From the NCBI GenBank assembly GCA_963711215.1, contig CAVQDH010000006.1, positions 124,001 through 188,000 of the forward strand: a stretch of 64,000 bases of DNA, written 5' to 3'. This DNA comes from WHUA01 sp963711215. GTDB taxonomy: Bacteria > Pseudomonadota > Alphaproteobacteria > UBA8366. Every line of letters starts with the position of its first letter. Positions within the stretch are counted from its first letter, which is position 1. Shown here one piece after another: positions 1 to 9,616 of this stretch. Both the position numbers and the translations under genes were made by a program. The notes below the pieces were generated by a model that was given only the letters and a program-made list of their open reading frames with translations, did not search any database and was not told the origin of the DNA.

Positions 1-162
1 GCGTCGCACGCCAACGAGGTCGCGACGAAGGACGGGAAGGTGATTCCGGGAACCAGGACGGCGATCTTCAAGAAAGCGGTCAAGGTGCCGGTCTATATTC
101 CGCTCAGCGGCAAGACGATGGAGTTCGACAAGGGCGGCAAATGCGTCGCCGGGTGCGCATAA
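1..162 (+). CDS. C-terminal end of an unidentified protein (partial)
   Basis: An open frame enters the window at base 1 and ends with TAA at 160-162, leaving 53 residues. The tail contains two cysteines close to the end (KCVAGCA) and many lysines. No family can be assigned from this fragment, and the start lies outside the window. It is convergent with the minus-strand hydrolase that ends at 238. The call rests only on an uninterrupted frame with the codon usage of a GC-rich gene. Confidence 0.5.
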   Translation, partial: ASHANEVATKDGKVIPGTRTAIFKKAVKVPVYIPLSGKTMEFDKGGKCVAGCA

Positions 163-237
163 GCGTCGTTTCACGGTAACAACCTTACGGGGCGATGCGG
201 GTTTCCGTGTCGCCCCGTTTGCTTCGACATGACGTGG

Positions 238-1170
238 CTAAGGCCCCTCGACGCCGACCCGGCCGCCGCCGTCGACCACGACCGTCTGGAAATGCAGCGG
301 AACGACGACCTTGCTGTCGGGCGCGGCGGCGCGCACCTCGTCGACGAAGGCGCCGGTCTGCGCCAGCGCCTTGTCCTGCGGCGCGCCGAAGGGCAGGCCC
401 TGATCGTCCCAATGCGTAGCGACGACGATCGGCGGGTTGCCGAGGCAGCGCATCAGCCGGGCGGTATAGTCGCGGATCTCGAGCCGCGGCGGCGCGGATG
501 CGACGAAGACGATGTCCGGGCGCAGCCCCTCGATCTCGCGCTCGATATAGTTCATCGACCCGAACAGCAGGATCTCGCGCCCGGCGAAGCGCAGCAGATA
601 GGCGAGAGTGCCGCCCTCGACATACTCGTCCAGGCTGAGCGGCCGGGTCGTGGCGGGGATGGTGCCGAAATCGCGATAGAGCTTGCAGGACAGCGCCGAA
701 TGGAGGCTCGGCACGATGCGAAGCGAGAAGCGCTCGAAGGCGTAGTCCTCGCCGCCCTTGACCGCCAGCGTCTGCTCCAGCGGCACGCCGTTGTTGAGCG
801 CCACGTTCACCGTGCTCTCGGTGCCGATGACGACCGCGCCGGTCTTCTTGGCGATATAGGGCACGTCCATGCAGTGGTTGAAGTGCGAATGCGACAGCAT
901 GACGTAATCCGCGCGCGGCACATGCGTATCGACGGTGGCGGTGTCCGTCGTGGGCGCTTCGTCCATCCGGATGACCGGCCGCGGATCGTTCGGCACCGCG
1001 GTCGCGTCGGTCGGCCCGAAGCGGCGCCCCTTGAAGCGGACGCGCGACAGATAGGGGTCGAGCAGGAAGACCATCTCGCCGTCCGTGATCGACCAGCCGG
1101 CCGCGCCGAAATGCGTCATCCGCAAGGTCGGCCGGTTTCCTTGGCCCCGGCTGTCCTGCTTCCCGTCCAT
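238..1170 (-). CDS. metallo-beta-lactamase-fold hydrolase (UlaG-like)
   Basis: The protein has 310 residues from an ATG at 1170, which follows an AGGGGA ribosome site by about six bases. The frame is open further upstream, but that part is Arg-rich and not protein-like. The metal motif is at residues 94-102 (HSHFNHCMD). In the canonical HxHxDH motif the fifth position is Asp; here it is Asn98, which could affect the second metal site. Later His residues (LHSAL, THWDD, PLHFQ) fit further metal ligands of the fold. It lies downstream of the AtuA/TRAP cluster on the same strand and may belong to it. The substrate is unknown. Confidence 0.8.
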   Translation of the reverse strand: MDGKQDSRGQGNRPTLRMTHFGAAGWSITDGEMVFLLDPYLSRVRFKGRRFGPTDATAVPNDPRPVIRMDEAPTTDTATVDTHVPRADYVMLSHSHFNHCMDVPYIAKKTGAVVIGTESTVNVALNNGVPLEQTLAVKGGEDYAFERFSLRIVPSLHSALSCKLYRDFGTIPATTRPLSLDEYVEGGTLAYLLRFAGREILLFGSMNYIEREIEGLRPDIVFVASAPPRLEIRDYTARLMRCLGNPPIVVATHWDDQGLPFGAPQDKALAQTGAFVDEVRAAAPDSKVVVPLHFQTVVVDGGGRVGVEGP

Positions 1171-1353
1171 GCGATTCCCCTGTCGCCGTTCCGCCGCCGC
1201 CGAGCGTATTCGGTTTCGCAGCCGCAGGAACACTTCCCGGCGCCTGTCCGTCGCCCATCGCCCGCTCCTGTCGTGTCCCGCGATCCGCAGAAGCCTATGC
1301 AATCGCCGCGATCCGGGCAATTTCAAACGGCGGCTACGGAATTTCGAAATCGA

Positions 1354-1650
1354 TCAACGGCCGTATTGCTGGCAGCCGAGCACGTCCCAGTCGCCGGGAC
1401 TGCCGTTCGGGCGGCTGCGGTAGATCGTGAACTTGATCGCGTTGGCGACGTCGAAGGTGACGAAGTCGGAGATGCGCGCCTCGGGAATACTGAACAGCCG
1501 GGCCATGCTCTCGCGGGTGATTGCGCCGCTCTCGACGGTGCGCCGGTAGGCCGCCGCGTCAGGGAAGATGATGTCGAAGGTGATTTGGTTGACGCCCGCG
1601 TTCTTGCTGCGGATCGTCGAGGCAAGCTCGCTCAGCCTGGTCATCGTCAT
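1354..1650 (-). CDS. DUF4387 family protein
   Basis: This 98-residue protein matches the small DUF4387 family, which is usually encoded next to AtuA/DUF1446 proteins. It overlaps the end of the upstream AtuA-family gene by four bases (ATGA), so the two are translationally coupled. The family has no established reaction. Its constant pairing with AtuA-type proteins suggests it is a small subunit or partner. The frame is intact, unlike the three genes before it. The family call is by recognition of the sequence and its neighbour. Confidence 0.8.
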   Translation of the reverse strand: MTMTRLSELASTIRSKNAGVNQITFDIIFPDAAAYRRTVESGAITRESMARLFSIPEARISDFVTFDVANAIKFTIYRSRPNGSPGDWDVLGCQQYGR

Positions 1651-3014
1651 ACGCCTGCTTCGATAAGGTGCACGGGGAACAGCTCCATCGGGTCGTCGAT
1701 CGGCATCGTGTGGTTGACGTTCCAGACATAGCCGGGCGAGGAGCGCATCGTCTGCTTCGTGGTCGCCGCGGTGCCGGCGGTGCCTTTCACGCCGGGAATG
1801 CGGGCGAGGAAGAACATGCGGACCGCGAAGTCGGTGATCTTTGCCGCCAGCGCGTCGGTGTCCGCCAGCCCCTCGACGACGATGCCGAGCTCATGTGTCT
1901 GCGTCTGCTTGACCGGTTCCAGCTCCTTCAGAACGCCGTTGCGGCCGAAGACGTGGAAGAACAGCTCGTATTTTTCGTTACCGAAGCGCTTCGCGACCGC
2001 GCTCTTGCACCACTCGATCGCGTCATCGATGCGGCGCACGACATGCGGGTCGCGCACGCCGACGACGCCCATGTAGCGCTCGCCGACCTTCTTCGCACCC
2101 TCGATCTTGACGCGCAGCTCCTTGGCCGGGATCCATTCCGCGCCCGCGATCCGGCAGGACCGCGCGTCGAACTGCTCGTATCTGCAGTGGCGCATGTCGA
2201 GCAGCCCGCCGAGGGTATGCTCATAGAACGGGTTCTCCCGCTCGTACATCGAATGGCCGGCAGCCGATGCGACGGTGCAGCGCTGCGCCGGATGGTAAGG
2301 CGTGATCTTGATGTCGTCCTGCGAGATCGTGCCGATGATCGTCTCCTTGCCCATGAAGGGCTCGGCCACCAGCGAGGCGCATTCGATCATCTTGCCCATG
2401 TGATAGGCCAGCGCCTCGGGGAAGCCTGCGCGGATGCAGGGCGCTGCCGTGAAATTGATGTCGCCGCAGCGCCCGCCGATGATCACATCGGCGCCCATGT
2501 TCAAGAGCTCGACGAAGGGATGGATGCCGGCCACCGCGACGATGCGTGCCGCCTGGTCGATCTCGTCGGCGGTGAGCGCGGGAAAGCCGCCGAGGCCGGT
2601 GATCGCCTTGCCCGCGTCGAGCTTCGCCTTGAGATAGGCCTTTGGGACTTCGAGTAGAAATAGCCGATCTTGAACTTCGGAATCCGGTGCTCGGCCGCAG
2701 CTCCCTGATCATCGAAACGAAGTGATCGACACCGTGGTTGCTTCCGGTGTCGCCGGCTGAGCCGATGATCAGCGGGATGCCGCGCTTGCGGGATTCGGTC
2801 AGGAACAGCTCCAGCTCGTCCCGGGCGAAATGGCCGAGCGTGATGTTCTCGCCGAGATACACCGGGCCCGGGTCGAACTGCCGCCGTCCGCGACGACATA
2901 GTCGGGATTAGTCGCCATGCCGGCGTGAAAGCTCTCGGGGCTCGAGGGCGCCGTGCCGAGATGGCCGGTCGAGATCAGCACCCGGAGGGTTTTTGTCCGT
3001 GACGTGTCAGCCAT
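1647..3014 (-). pseudogene. AtuA-family (DUF1446) protein, three frameshifts
   Basis: The start is the ATG at 3014, preceded by AAAGGA. The protein can be followed through four frame segments: MADTSRTKTLRV to about base 2880, then DPGPVYLGENITLG to about 2694, then HRIPKFKIGYFY to about 2651, then EVPKAYLKAKLDAG to the stop at 1647. Each break is repaired by adding one base to a short G or C run. The repaired product is about 455 residues and resembles AtuA of the acyclic terpene utilisation pathway, though most homologues next to DUF4387 and TRAP genes have no known substrate. Only the last 295 residues form one long frame. The breaks are either sequencing errors or recent decay. Confidence 0.75.
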
Positions 3015-3027
3015 GGAAGGCATCCTT

Positions 3028-4920
3028 TCAGGGTAGGCTTCGTCGGCGATATCCTGCCGCCGTCGTTTCGACAGCAGGGTCTCGGCGGTCATGCCGGCCA
3101 GCGCGAGCGCACCGCCGGCGAGGAAAAGACGGTTGTCGGGCGCGAGCAGCAGCCCGCCCGCGATCAGGTAGAGCGCGCGCAGCAGCCAGTTGAGCGGGCC
3201 CAGCAGGTAGCCGAAGAAGCCGGCGGCGAGGAGGATGGCGCCGAAAACGCCGCTGATCGCCGCCGTGACCACGTCGAAAGCCGGTCCGCGCGCGATGAGC
3301 GCGGGATCGAGCACGAAGAAGAACGGCACCAGGAAGGCGACGACGCCGAGCCGCATGCCGACCAGCGACGCCTTGAACCAGTTGCCTCCGGACAGGTTGG
3401 CGCCGATCACGCAGGCGGTGCAGGTGGGCGGCGTGACGGAGGCCAACGTCGCCCAGTAGAGCAGGAACATGTGGACAGCGACGACGTCCAGGTGCAGCCG
3501 CACCAGGGCCGGGGCGATCAGCGAGGCCGACAGGATGTAGGTCGCCGTCACCGGGAGCGGCGCGCCGAGCACGAGCGGGATGATCGCCGCGACCAGCAGC
3601 GAGGCGATCAGGGATTGGCCGCCCATCTCGAGGATCAGGCTGCTGACCTTGGGTGCCACGCCGGTCAGCCCGAGCAGGCTGGTGAACATGGCGACCGCGA
3701 CGAGGATCGGCGCCACTTGCGCGACCGACACGCCGCCATGCGCCAATGCGTCGACCAGCTCGCGCGCCCGGGTCCTCATGCCCGCGGGCGAGAGATCGGA
3801 CAGGAGATAGAGCACGATGACCGTCACGCAGGCGAAGAAGCCGGACGCGGTGAGATTGTACCCGCGGAAAAGCAGACCCAGCAGCACGGCCACCGGCAGG
3901 AAAAGGGGCATGATCTTGGCCCAGGTGAAGACATCGCGGGCGCGCGGCAGCTCGGTGACGGGAACCGCGGCGAGGCCGGCGCGCCGCGCCTCGAAATGCA
4001 CGCCCGCGATGATGCCGATATAGAACAACAGGCAGGGGATCGTCGCGTAGCCGATGATGTTGAGATAGGGGATGTTCAGCAGGTCGGCCATGATGAAGGC
4101 CGCGATGCCCATCACGGGCGGCGTGATGCCGCCGCCGGTCGACGACATCGCCTCCACCCCGGCCGCGAAGTTGCGGTCGTAGCCGAGCCGGCGCATCAGC
4201 GGGATGGTGTAGTTGCCGGTCACCGAGACGTTGGCGACGGCGCTGCCGGAAATCATGCCGAACAGCGCGCTGGCCACGACCCCGACCTTGGCGGGGCCGC
4301 CCTTGAAGCGGCCGGCGATCAACAGCGCGAGGTCGATGAAGGTCTGGCCGCCGCCGGTCGCCTGCAGCAGCGCGCCGAACAGGATGAACATCGCGATGAA
4401 GGTGGCGGATGTGCCGGTGAGCGAGCCGTAGATGCCGGAGGCGGAGGAAATAGAGCGAGTCGATGACGTAGGCGAGCGGGAAGCCGGGATGGATCCAGAT
4501 GCCCGGCATGTAGGGACCGACGAAGACATAGGCGAAGATCAGGATGACGCAGATCGGGATCGCCCATCCGGCGGCGCGGCGCGCGGCGTCGAGGATGACC
4601 ACCGCGATCGCTATGCCCAGCACGTGGTCGAGCGGGCCCGCCTCGCTGGTGAAGGTGATGATGTTCTCCCAATCGACGAAGATCAGGAGGTTGGCCGCGG
4701 CGGCAACCGCTATCAGCACGACGTCGACCCCGAGCGAGAGGCCGGGCACGCGTTTACGGAACAGCGGCACGGCGAGCAGGATCGTGCAGAGCGCCAGAAA
4801 GACGTGCAATGCGCGAAGCTGCATGTCGTAGAGGGGAACTCATGTGGGCACGATCAGCTGGAAGACCGCGAAGGCAAGGCCGGTCCAGTAGGTCGCATGG
4901 GTGCGCGCGCGCTCGAACAT
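3028..4920 (-). pseudogene. TRAP transporter permease, 4TM/12TM fusion, interrupted
   Basis: The sequence encodes a fused small and large TRAP membrane subunit of about 630 residues, the type that works with TAXI binding proteins. The most plausible start is the ATG at 4920 behind GGAG. The frame then meets a TGA at 4842-4840 (…LIVPT*VPLYD…), where Trp may have stood. It continues through the small-subunit helices to about 4448, where a one-base shift moves the 12TM part (GIYGSLTGTSATF) into another frame. That second frame has no stop and runs into the AtuA start at 3014; the TGA at 3028 belongs to the first frame. Many hydrophobic helices are visible. It probably imports an organic acid handled by the AtuA-like enzyme. 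Confidence 0.75.
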
Positions 4921-4959
4921 GATGGACTGCTCCGGAAAAGGGCGGCCTGCAGGCGCTCG

Positions 4960-6006
4960 TTATCTCGGCGCTTTGTATTCCGGCGGGATCAGCTGCTCGG
5001 GCACGTGGATCCCCTTCTCCTTGGCGAACTGGATGACGCCGGCATGGAACAGGATGCTCTTCACGTCAGGCGTCTGCTTGAACGCGTCTGCGATCGGGTC
5101 GAGCCCTTTGGTGGGCGGGTAGGCCTCGTTGATCTCGGCCCAACCTTCGTAGACGCTTTGACGATGCGGTAACCGACTTCCTGCGACATGCGCGCGCTAG
5201 ACATGACCATCACGGCGGAGCTCATTTCGAGGAACGGGCGGGCGTCGGAAGCTCCCGGATGCCGCCCTTGGGCGTCAGCGTGAAGGTGTTCATCGGGTCC
5301 TGTGCCATCAGCTTGTCGGCTTCCTCTTTGGAGAAGCCGATGACGGTGAGCGGATTGCCGTAGTGGACGGCAAGCATGGCCGTATCGAAGCGGTCGTAAG
5401 GGCTGCCCTTCAGCATGCCCGCGAGCTTGCCTTCCTTGAGCTTGTCGGTCGCATCCTCGAGCGAGCCCGGCGTCATGCGGATCCCGGTGCCGAGCAGCTT
5501 GTTGGCCGCGATGGCGCGCGCCATGTCGCGGGTGCCGGGGACGCCCGGCGCAAAGGACTTGCCTTTGAGGTCGGCCCAGCTCTTGATCCCATCCTGCTTC
5601 GCCATCGCCGCCGGAACGTAGATGCGGGTGACGTTGACGTTGCGCATGAACATCAGGCGGATCGGCTCCCACGGCCCTTCTTCTTGAAGTTGGCGGTGCC
5701 GGTGCGCACCGCATTGACCACCGCCGGGCTGCCGCTGACCGACCAGTCGAGCACGCCTTGCTTCATCAGCTTCGCGTGGTCGAAGCCCCCGCCGCCCTCG
5801 ACGGCTGTGACGTTGATGGCGGGGTCGTGCTTGTGCACGGCATTCGCCAGCCCGACCGAGAAAGCATAGACGCCCGAGGACGAGCTCACGCTTCCCAACG
5901 ACAGGTTTACCGGCTTCTTCGCGTCCGCGGCGTTTTGTGCCGCGGCGGAGGCGACGGAAAGCGTGCTCATCAGCAACGCCAGGAACGTTCCTCTTAACCT
6001 GTGCAT
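4960..6006 (-). pseudogene. TAXI-family TRAP solute-binding protein, three frameshifts
   Basis: The ATG at 6006 opens a signal peptide (MHRLRGTFLALLMSTLSVAS) followed by a TAXI-type domain (LSLGSVSSSSGVYAFSVGLA). The frame breaks near 5677, 5245 and 5158. Each break is repaired by one extra base in a homopolymer (GGG, G, AAA). The repaired protein ends …EQLIPPEYKAPR at the TAA 4962-4960, giving about 348 residues, the normal length for the family. It would bind the substrate in the periplasm and deliver it to the adjacent TRAP permease. The order regulator, binding protein, permease, AtuA, DUF4387 reads as one operon. Confidence 0.75.
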
Positions 6007-6023
6007 GGCAGGACTCCCTTGCC

Positions 6024-6878
6024 CTATTCCCTGTGGAAATATCCCTCGTTATCGGCGAGGGCTTCGAAGCGGTTCAGCGCGTCCAGCGTCCGCTCCCTGT
6101 CGACGAGGCTCAGCGCGTTCAGCAAGGCGTTGATGAGGATCATCGGCGCGCAATGGAAGGCGACGAAGGACGCGGACTCCGCCGGCGCATAGAGGCTGAC
6201 ATCGCCCTGCAGCGGCGAGAAAGGACTGTCCGTGATCGTCACGGTCTTGATCTTCCGCTCGCGCGCGTGGCCGAGCAGGTCGACCAGCTCCTGCAGATAG
6301 CGCGGAAAGCCGATGACGATCAGGCAGGCGGCCGCGTCCATCCTGTTCAGCCGGTCGTAAGTATCGGTGGAGACGGCAAGCGCGCGTGCGGCGTCGAGGG
6401 CGATCTTGTTGAGCCCGAACCACAGATGATTGGCGAGCGACGCGGTGCTCCGGGACCCGACGATCAGGATGCCGGAGGCGTGATGAATGGTCTCGATCGC
6501 GGCGTTGAAGGCATTCGGATCATAGCCTTCTTCCAGGCTCGCGATGTTTTCCATCTCCTTCGCGATCACCGCCTTCAGCGGACTGTCATCCCGCCCCTTG
6601 TGCGTATAGGTCAGGCGGAAGCGGTCGGTGCCCCGGAGGTCGGCGCGCACGAGGCGTCGGATCTCGCGCTGGAAGGCCGGATAGCCGCTGAAGTCGAGCG
6701 CCTTGGCGAAGCGCACGATCGTGGCCTCGCTAACGCCCGAAAGCCCGGCAAGCTGCGTGATGGTCGAAAAGGCGACCGTCTGGTAGTTGGCGGAAATGTA
6801 CTTCGCCAACACGCGCTGAATTGCGCGAAAGGTCGTCCGCCTGCTCCCGGAGCCGGGTGATGAGCGTTGCTTCGGCAT
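6024..6878 (-). CDS. MurR/RpiR-family transcriptional regulator
   Basis: The protein has an N-terminal helix-turn-helix (FSTITQLAGLSGVSEATIVRFAKAL) and a C-terminal SIS sugar-phosphate-type domain (GSRSTASLANHLWFGLNKIA). These regulators usually control neighbouring catabolic genes in response to a phosphorylated ligand. The first 17 residues from the ATG at 6878 do not look real. Another frame at 6870-6830 reads TLITRLREQADDLS, the usual RpiR N-terminus, and would join IQRVLAKYI after a one-base correction near 6830. The true start is therefore probably upstream, perhaps the ATG at 6940. The gene directly precedes the TAXI/TRAP operon. Confidence 0.8.
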   Translation of the reverse strand: MPKQRSSPGSGSRRTTFRAIQRVLAKYISANYQTVAFSTITQLAGLSGVSEATIVRFAKALDFSGYPAFQREIRRLVRADLRGTDRFRLTYTHKGRDDSPLKAVIAKEMENIASLEEGYDPNAFNAAIETIHHASGILIVGSRSTASLANHLWFGLNKIALDAARALAVSTDTYDRLNRMDAAACLIVIGFPRYLQELVDLLGHARERKIKTVTITDSPFSPLQGDVSLYAPAESASFVAFHCAPMILINALLNALSLVDRERTLDALNRFEALADNEGYFHRE

Positions 6879-6922
6879 TGATCGGCTAGCTGTTCCATCT
6901 GCCGCGAGATCGAGGCGTCAAA

Positions 6923-6940
6923 ATGAAAAATAATTTTCAT
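6923..6940. promoter_or_regulatory. palindromic candidate RpiR operator
   Basis: ATGAAAA (6923-6929) and TTTTCAT (6934-6940) form a perfect 7-base inverted repeat around a 4-base centre. It lies in an AT-rich patch between the RpiR gene and the divergent aminotransferase gene. RpiR-family sites are often AT-rich palindromes with GAAA/TTTC arms, so autoregulation and shared control of both directions are plausible. The assignment is inferred from position and symmetry only. Confidence 0.4.
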
Positions 6941-7127
6941 GATGCTATATTATGCAAAATTATATGTCAATTGCGCCTTTGCCTGCCGGTGCCGGTGCGC
7001 TTCGCCTCGATTGCCTTCCGCGCCAGCCCGCATTTTCGATTTCTTTAATTGACGACCCTTCGTCCGGCTTGGCACTCTCTCTGAAAGCGGCAATGCGCCC
7101 GCACACCCCAATCGAAAGAGCCAGCCG

Positions 7128-8411
7128 ATGTCCGCAACGCCGAAGCCCCATGATCCCGTCTATGAGCATGCCCGGGAGGTGCTGCCCGGCGGCACCTTCG
7201 GCAATACCGGGGCGGACCTGATCATCCGCGAAGGGCGGGGCAGCCGTGTCTGGGACGAGGACGGCAACGAATATGTCGACTATCTGATCGGCTCCGGTCC
7301 GATGATCGTCGGCCACAACCACCCCGAGGTGACGGCCGCGGTTGTCGAGCAGCTTCAGCACGGCACCACCTTCTTCGCCAACAACCGGAAGGGCGTGGAG
7401 CTGGCGCAGGCGATCATCGACGCGGTGCCCTGCGCGGAGAAGGTGCGCTACGCCAGCACTGGCTCGGAAGCGGACGCCTTCGCCATGCGGCTCGTGCGCG
7501 CCTATACCGGCCGCGACAAGATCCTGAAGTTCGAGGGCGGCTACCACGGCTACAGCGATTACGGGCTGATGAGCCTGGCCCCGAAGAACCCCGGCAACAT
7601 GGTGCACGCGATCCCGGATTCCGCCGGCATTCCGCGCAACGTGGCGGAAAACATGGTGGTCGCGCCCTACAACGATTCGGCGGCCGTCGAGAGCCTGATC
7701 CGCGAGCACAAGGGGCAGATCGCCGCCGTCTTCCTCGAGCCCTTCCAGCGCATCATTCCGCCGCGTCCCGGCTTCCTCGAGGACATGCGCGCGCTCACCG
7801 AGAAGAACGACATGCTGCTGGTGTTCGACGAGGTGGTGACCGGCTTCCGCTTCGGCTATGGCGGGGCGCAGGAATATTACGGCGTCACGCCGGACGTCTG
7901 CACGCTCGGCAAGACGATCGGCGGCGGGTTTCCGCTCTCGGCGATCGCCGGGCGGGACGAGGTCATGGCGATGTTCGACCGCGAGCGCGCCGAGCCCGAG
8001 CGCTTCGTGCCGCAGATCGGCACGTTGTCCGGCAACCCGGTCGCCGCGGCCGCGGGCATCGCGACGCTCAACATCCTCAAGCGGCCGGACAGCTACAAGA
8101 AGATCTTCGCGACCGGCGAGCGGCTGATGAAGGGGCTGTCCGAGCGCCTGGCGAAGCACGGCGTCGAGGCGCAGGTCACGGGCGTGCCGCCGCTGTTCGA
8201 CCTGGTCTTCACCAGCGGCGAGATCCGCAACTACCGCGATACGCTGCGCGGCGACGCCAAGAAAATGGCAAAGTTCAACGCCCTGCTGAAGGAGCGCGGC
8301 ATCCTGAAGGGCGAGAGCAAATACTACATCTCGCTTACCCTGACCGAGGCGGATATCCAGCAGACGCTGGATGCGTGGGACGACGCGCTCGCCGTCCTGG
8401 CGCGCGGGTGA
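7128..8411 (+). CDS. class III PLP-dependent aminotransferase (GSA aminomutase-like)
   Basis: The 427-residue protein has the class III fold. It shows the N-terminal GGTFGN…GSRVWDEDGNEYVDY region, the PLP phosphate region YASTGSEADAFAMRLVRA, the aspartate in LLVFDEVVTGFR, and the PLP lysine in LGKTIGGGFP. It resembles glutamate-1-semialdehyde aminomutase, but HemL normally serves haem synthesis and is not expected beside catabolic transporters. An omega-amino acid or similar amine donor is more likely. It is transcribed away from the RpiR regulator and followed after 35 bases by a Crp/Fnr-type regulator. Confidence 0.88.
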   Translation: MSATPKPHDPVYEHAREVLPGGTFGNTGADLIIREGRGSRVWDEDGNEYVDYLIGSGPMIVGHNHPEVTAAVVEQLQHGTTFFANNRKGVELAQAIIDAVPCAEKVRYASTGSEADAFAMRLVRAYTGRDKILKFEGGYHGYSDYGLMSLAPKNPGNMVHAIPDSAGIPRNVAENMVVAPYNDSAAVESLIREHKGQIAAVFLEPFQRIIPPRPGFLEDMRALTEKNDMLLVFDEVVTGFRFGYGGAQEYYGVTPDVCTLGKTIGGGFPLSAIAGRDEVMAMFDRERAEPERFVPQIGTLSGNPVAAAAGIATLNILKRPDSYKKIFATGERLMKGLSERLAKHGVEAQVTGVPPLFDLVFTSGEIRNYRDTLRGDAKKMAKFNALLKERGILKGESKYYISLTLTEADIQQTLDAWDDALAVLARG

Positions 8412-8446
8412 CGCCGCCGGCATGACCTGGGGAGCAAAGCGTTCGG

Positions 8447-9173
8447 ATGGCGGAGACGGCGGCTCAGCGGCATTCGGAAACCCTGGCGCACTGCGCGGTC
8501 CTGGCTGACCTGCCCGCGGGCGAGATCAACCGCCTCGACACGCAATGCGTCTGGCGGCGGTTCGAGGCCGGCACCGAGATCCTGAGCCATCAGGACGACA
8601 CGACGGATGTCTACTTCGTCGCCACCGGTACGGTGCGGGTGATCATCGCGTCGATCCAGGGCAAGGACACCGTCTTCCGCGACATCGAAGCCGGCGACTA
8701 TTTCGGCGAGATGTCGGCGATCGACGGCAAGGGCCGGTCGGCGAGCGTCGTGGCGCGCACCAACGCCACGGTCGCCAAGATGCCGGCGGCCGTGTTCCGC
8801 GATCTGGCGATGGCCCATCCGGCCGTCTGCTTCCGAATCCTCGAGCGCGCGGTCCGCCAGATCCGCTATCTCTCCGAGCGCATCAACGAGTTCCGCACCC
8901 TCGACGTCCGCCATCGCATCTATGTCGAGCTGCTGCGTCTCGCCCGGCGCGCCGGCGGCCGGGAGCGGCGAGGCCGTCATCTCGCCGCCGCCGACCCATC
9001 AGGAGATCGCCGACCGGGTCAGCACGCGGCGCGAGGCCGTGGCCCGCGAGCTGAAACAGCTCGAGCGCGACGGCCATCTTCGCCGCCGGCGCGGCGCGCT
9101 GGTGATCGCGGACGCCGCCGCGCTTGCCGAGATGGTCGAGAAGGCCCGCCAGGGCCTCGACGAAGATGATTGA
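8447..9173 (+). pseudogene. Crp/Fnr-family regulator, frameshifted
   Basis: The first frame encodes a cyclic-nucleotide-binding domain (residues about 15-130, with VYFVATGTVRVII and GDYFGEMSAIDGKGRSASV) and the dimer helix. Near 8950-8965 the reading moves one base, and the winged helix-turn-helix continues as SPPPTHQEIADRVSTRREAVARE to the stop at 9173. Removing one base from the GGCGGCC stretch restores a normal protein of about 241 residues. No FNR-type cysteine cluster is visible at the N-terminus, so it is Crp-like rather than an oxygen sensor. Its target may be the aminotransferase just upstream. Confidence 0.75.
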
Positions 9174-9327
9174 AATCAATCGATAATTCGATCCGCCACC
9201 GGTTCCGGTTCGGGTATTCCGGCCGCGCCGTTTCGCTGTGTGCGAAATCGCACGCTCGCTCCTTCCCGTTTCGCCGATGATCCCCTCCATCGGCAAGTCA
9301 ACGAACGGACTTGGAAGGAGATTAGAA

Positions 9328-9548
9328 ATGTCAGCCATCATGCATCACAAGGCCACTGACGATTGCTCTCACGATCGGCCTGGTCGCGGCCTCGGCGGGC
9401 GCGTATCCGCTCGAGCGGATCGTCAGCCGGCAAGCTGCCGATTTTCCAGAGCGCGTCGGTCACCGACACGGCGACCGACGATCAGGGGCCGGCCTATGTC
9501 GGGACGACCCCGCTGATCGGAAACGGCGACTTGGAAGACGACTTCTAG
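9328..9548 (+). pseudogene. small secreted protein of unknown function, frameshifted
   Basis: A strong ribosome site (AAGGAG) lies eight bases before the ATG at 9328. With two one-base corrections (about 9358 and 9430) the product is about 72 residues: a signal peptide (ALTIALTIGLVAASAGAYP) followed by an acidic tail ending GNGDLEDDF. No known domain is recognised. It sits between the Crp-like gene and the convergent hydrolase. The strong ribosome site and signal-peptide composition support a real gene; its function is unknown. Confidence 0.4.
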
Positions 9549-9616
9549 AAACGCCAATGCGTTCCTGGTCCGATCGTCTTCCGAAGCTTCAATGCCGATA
9601 AATCCGGCGGCCCCGC

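Noticed and set aside
4840..4842. TGA in the TRAP permease as a possible selenocysteine codon
   Set aside because: It is in a membrane-helix border without a redox role, and the gene carries other lesions.
6960..8423. 487-codon minus-strand open frame opposite the aminotransferase
   Set aside because: It is antisense to a well-conserved gene and has low-complexity composition.
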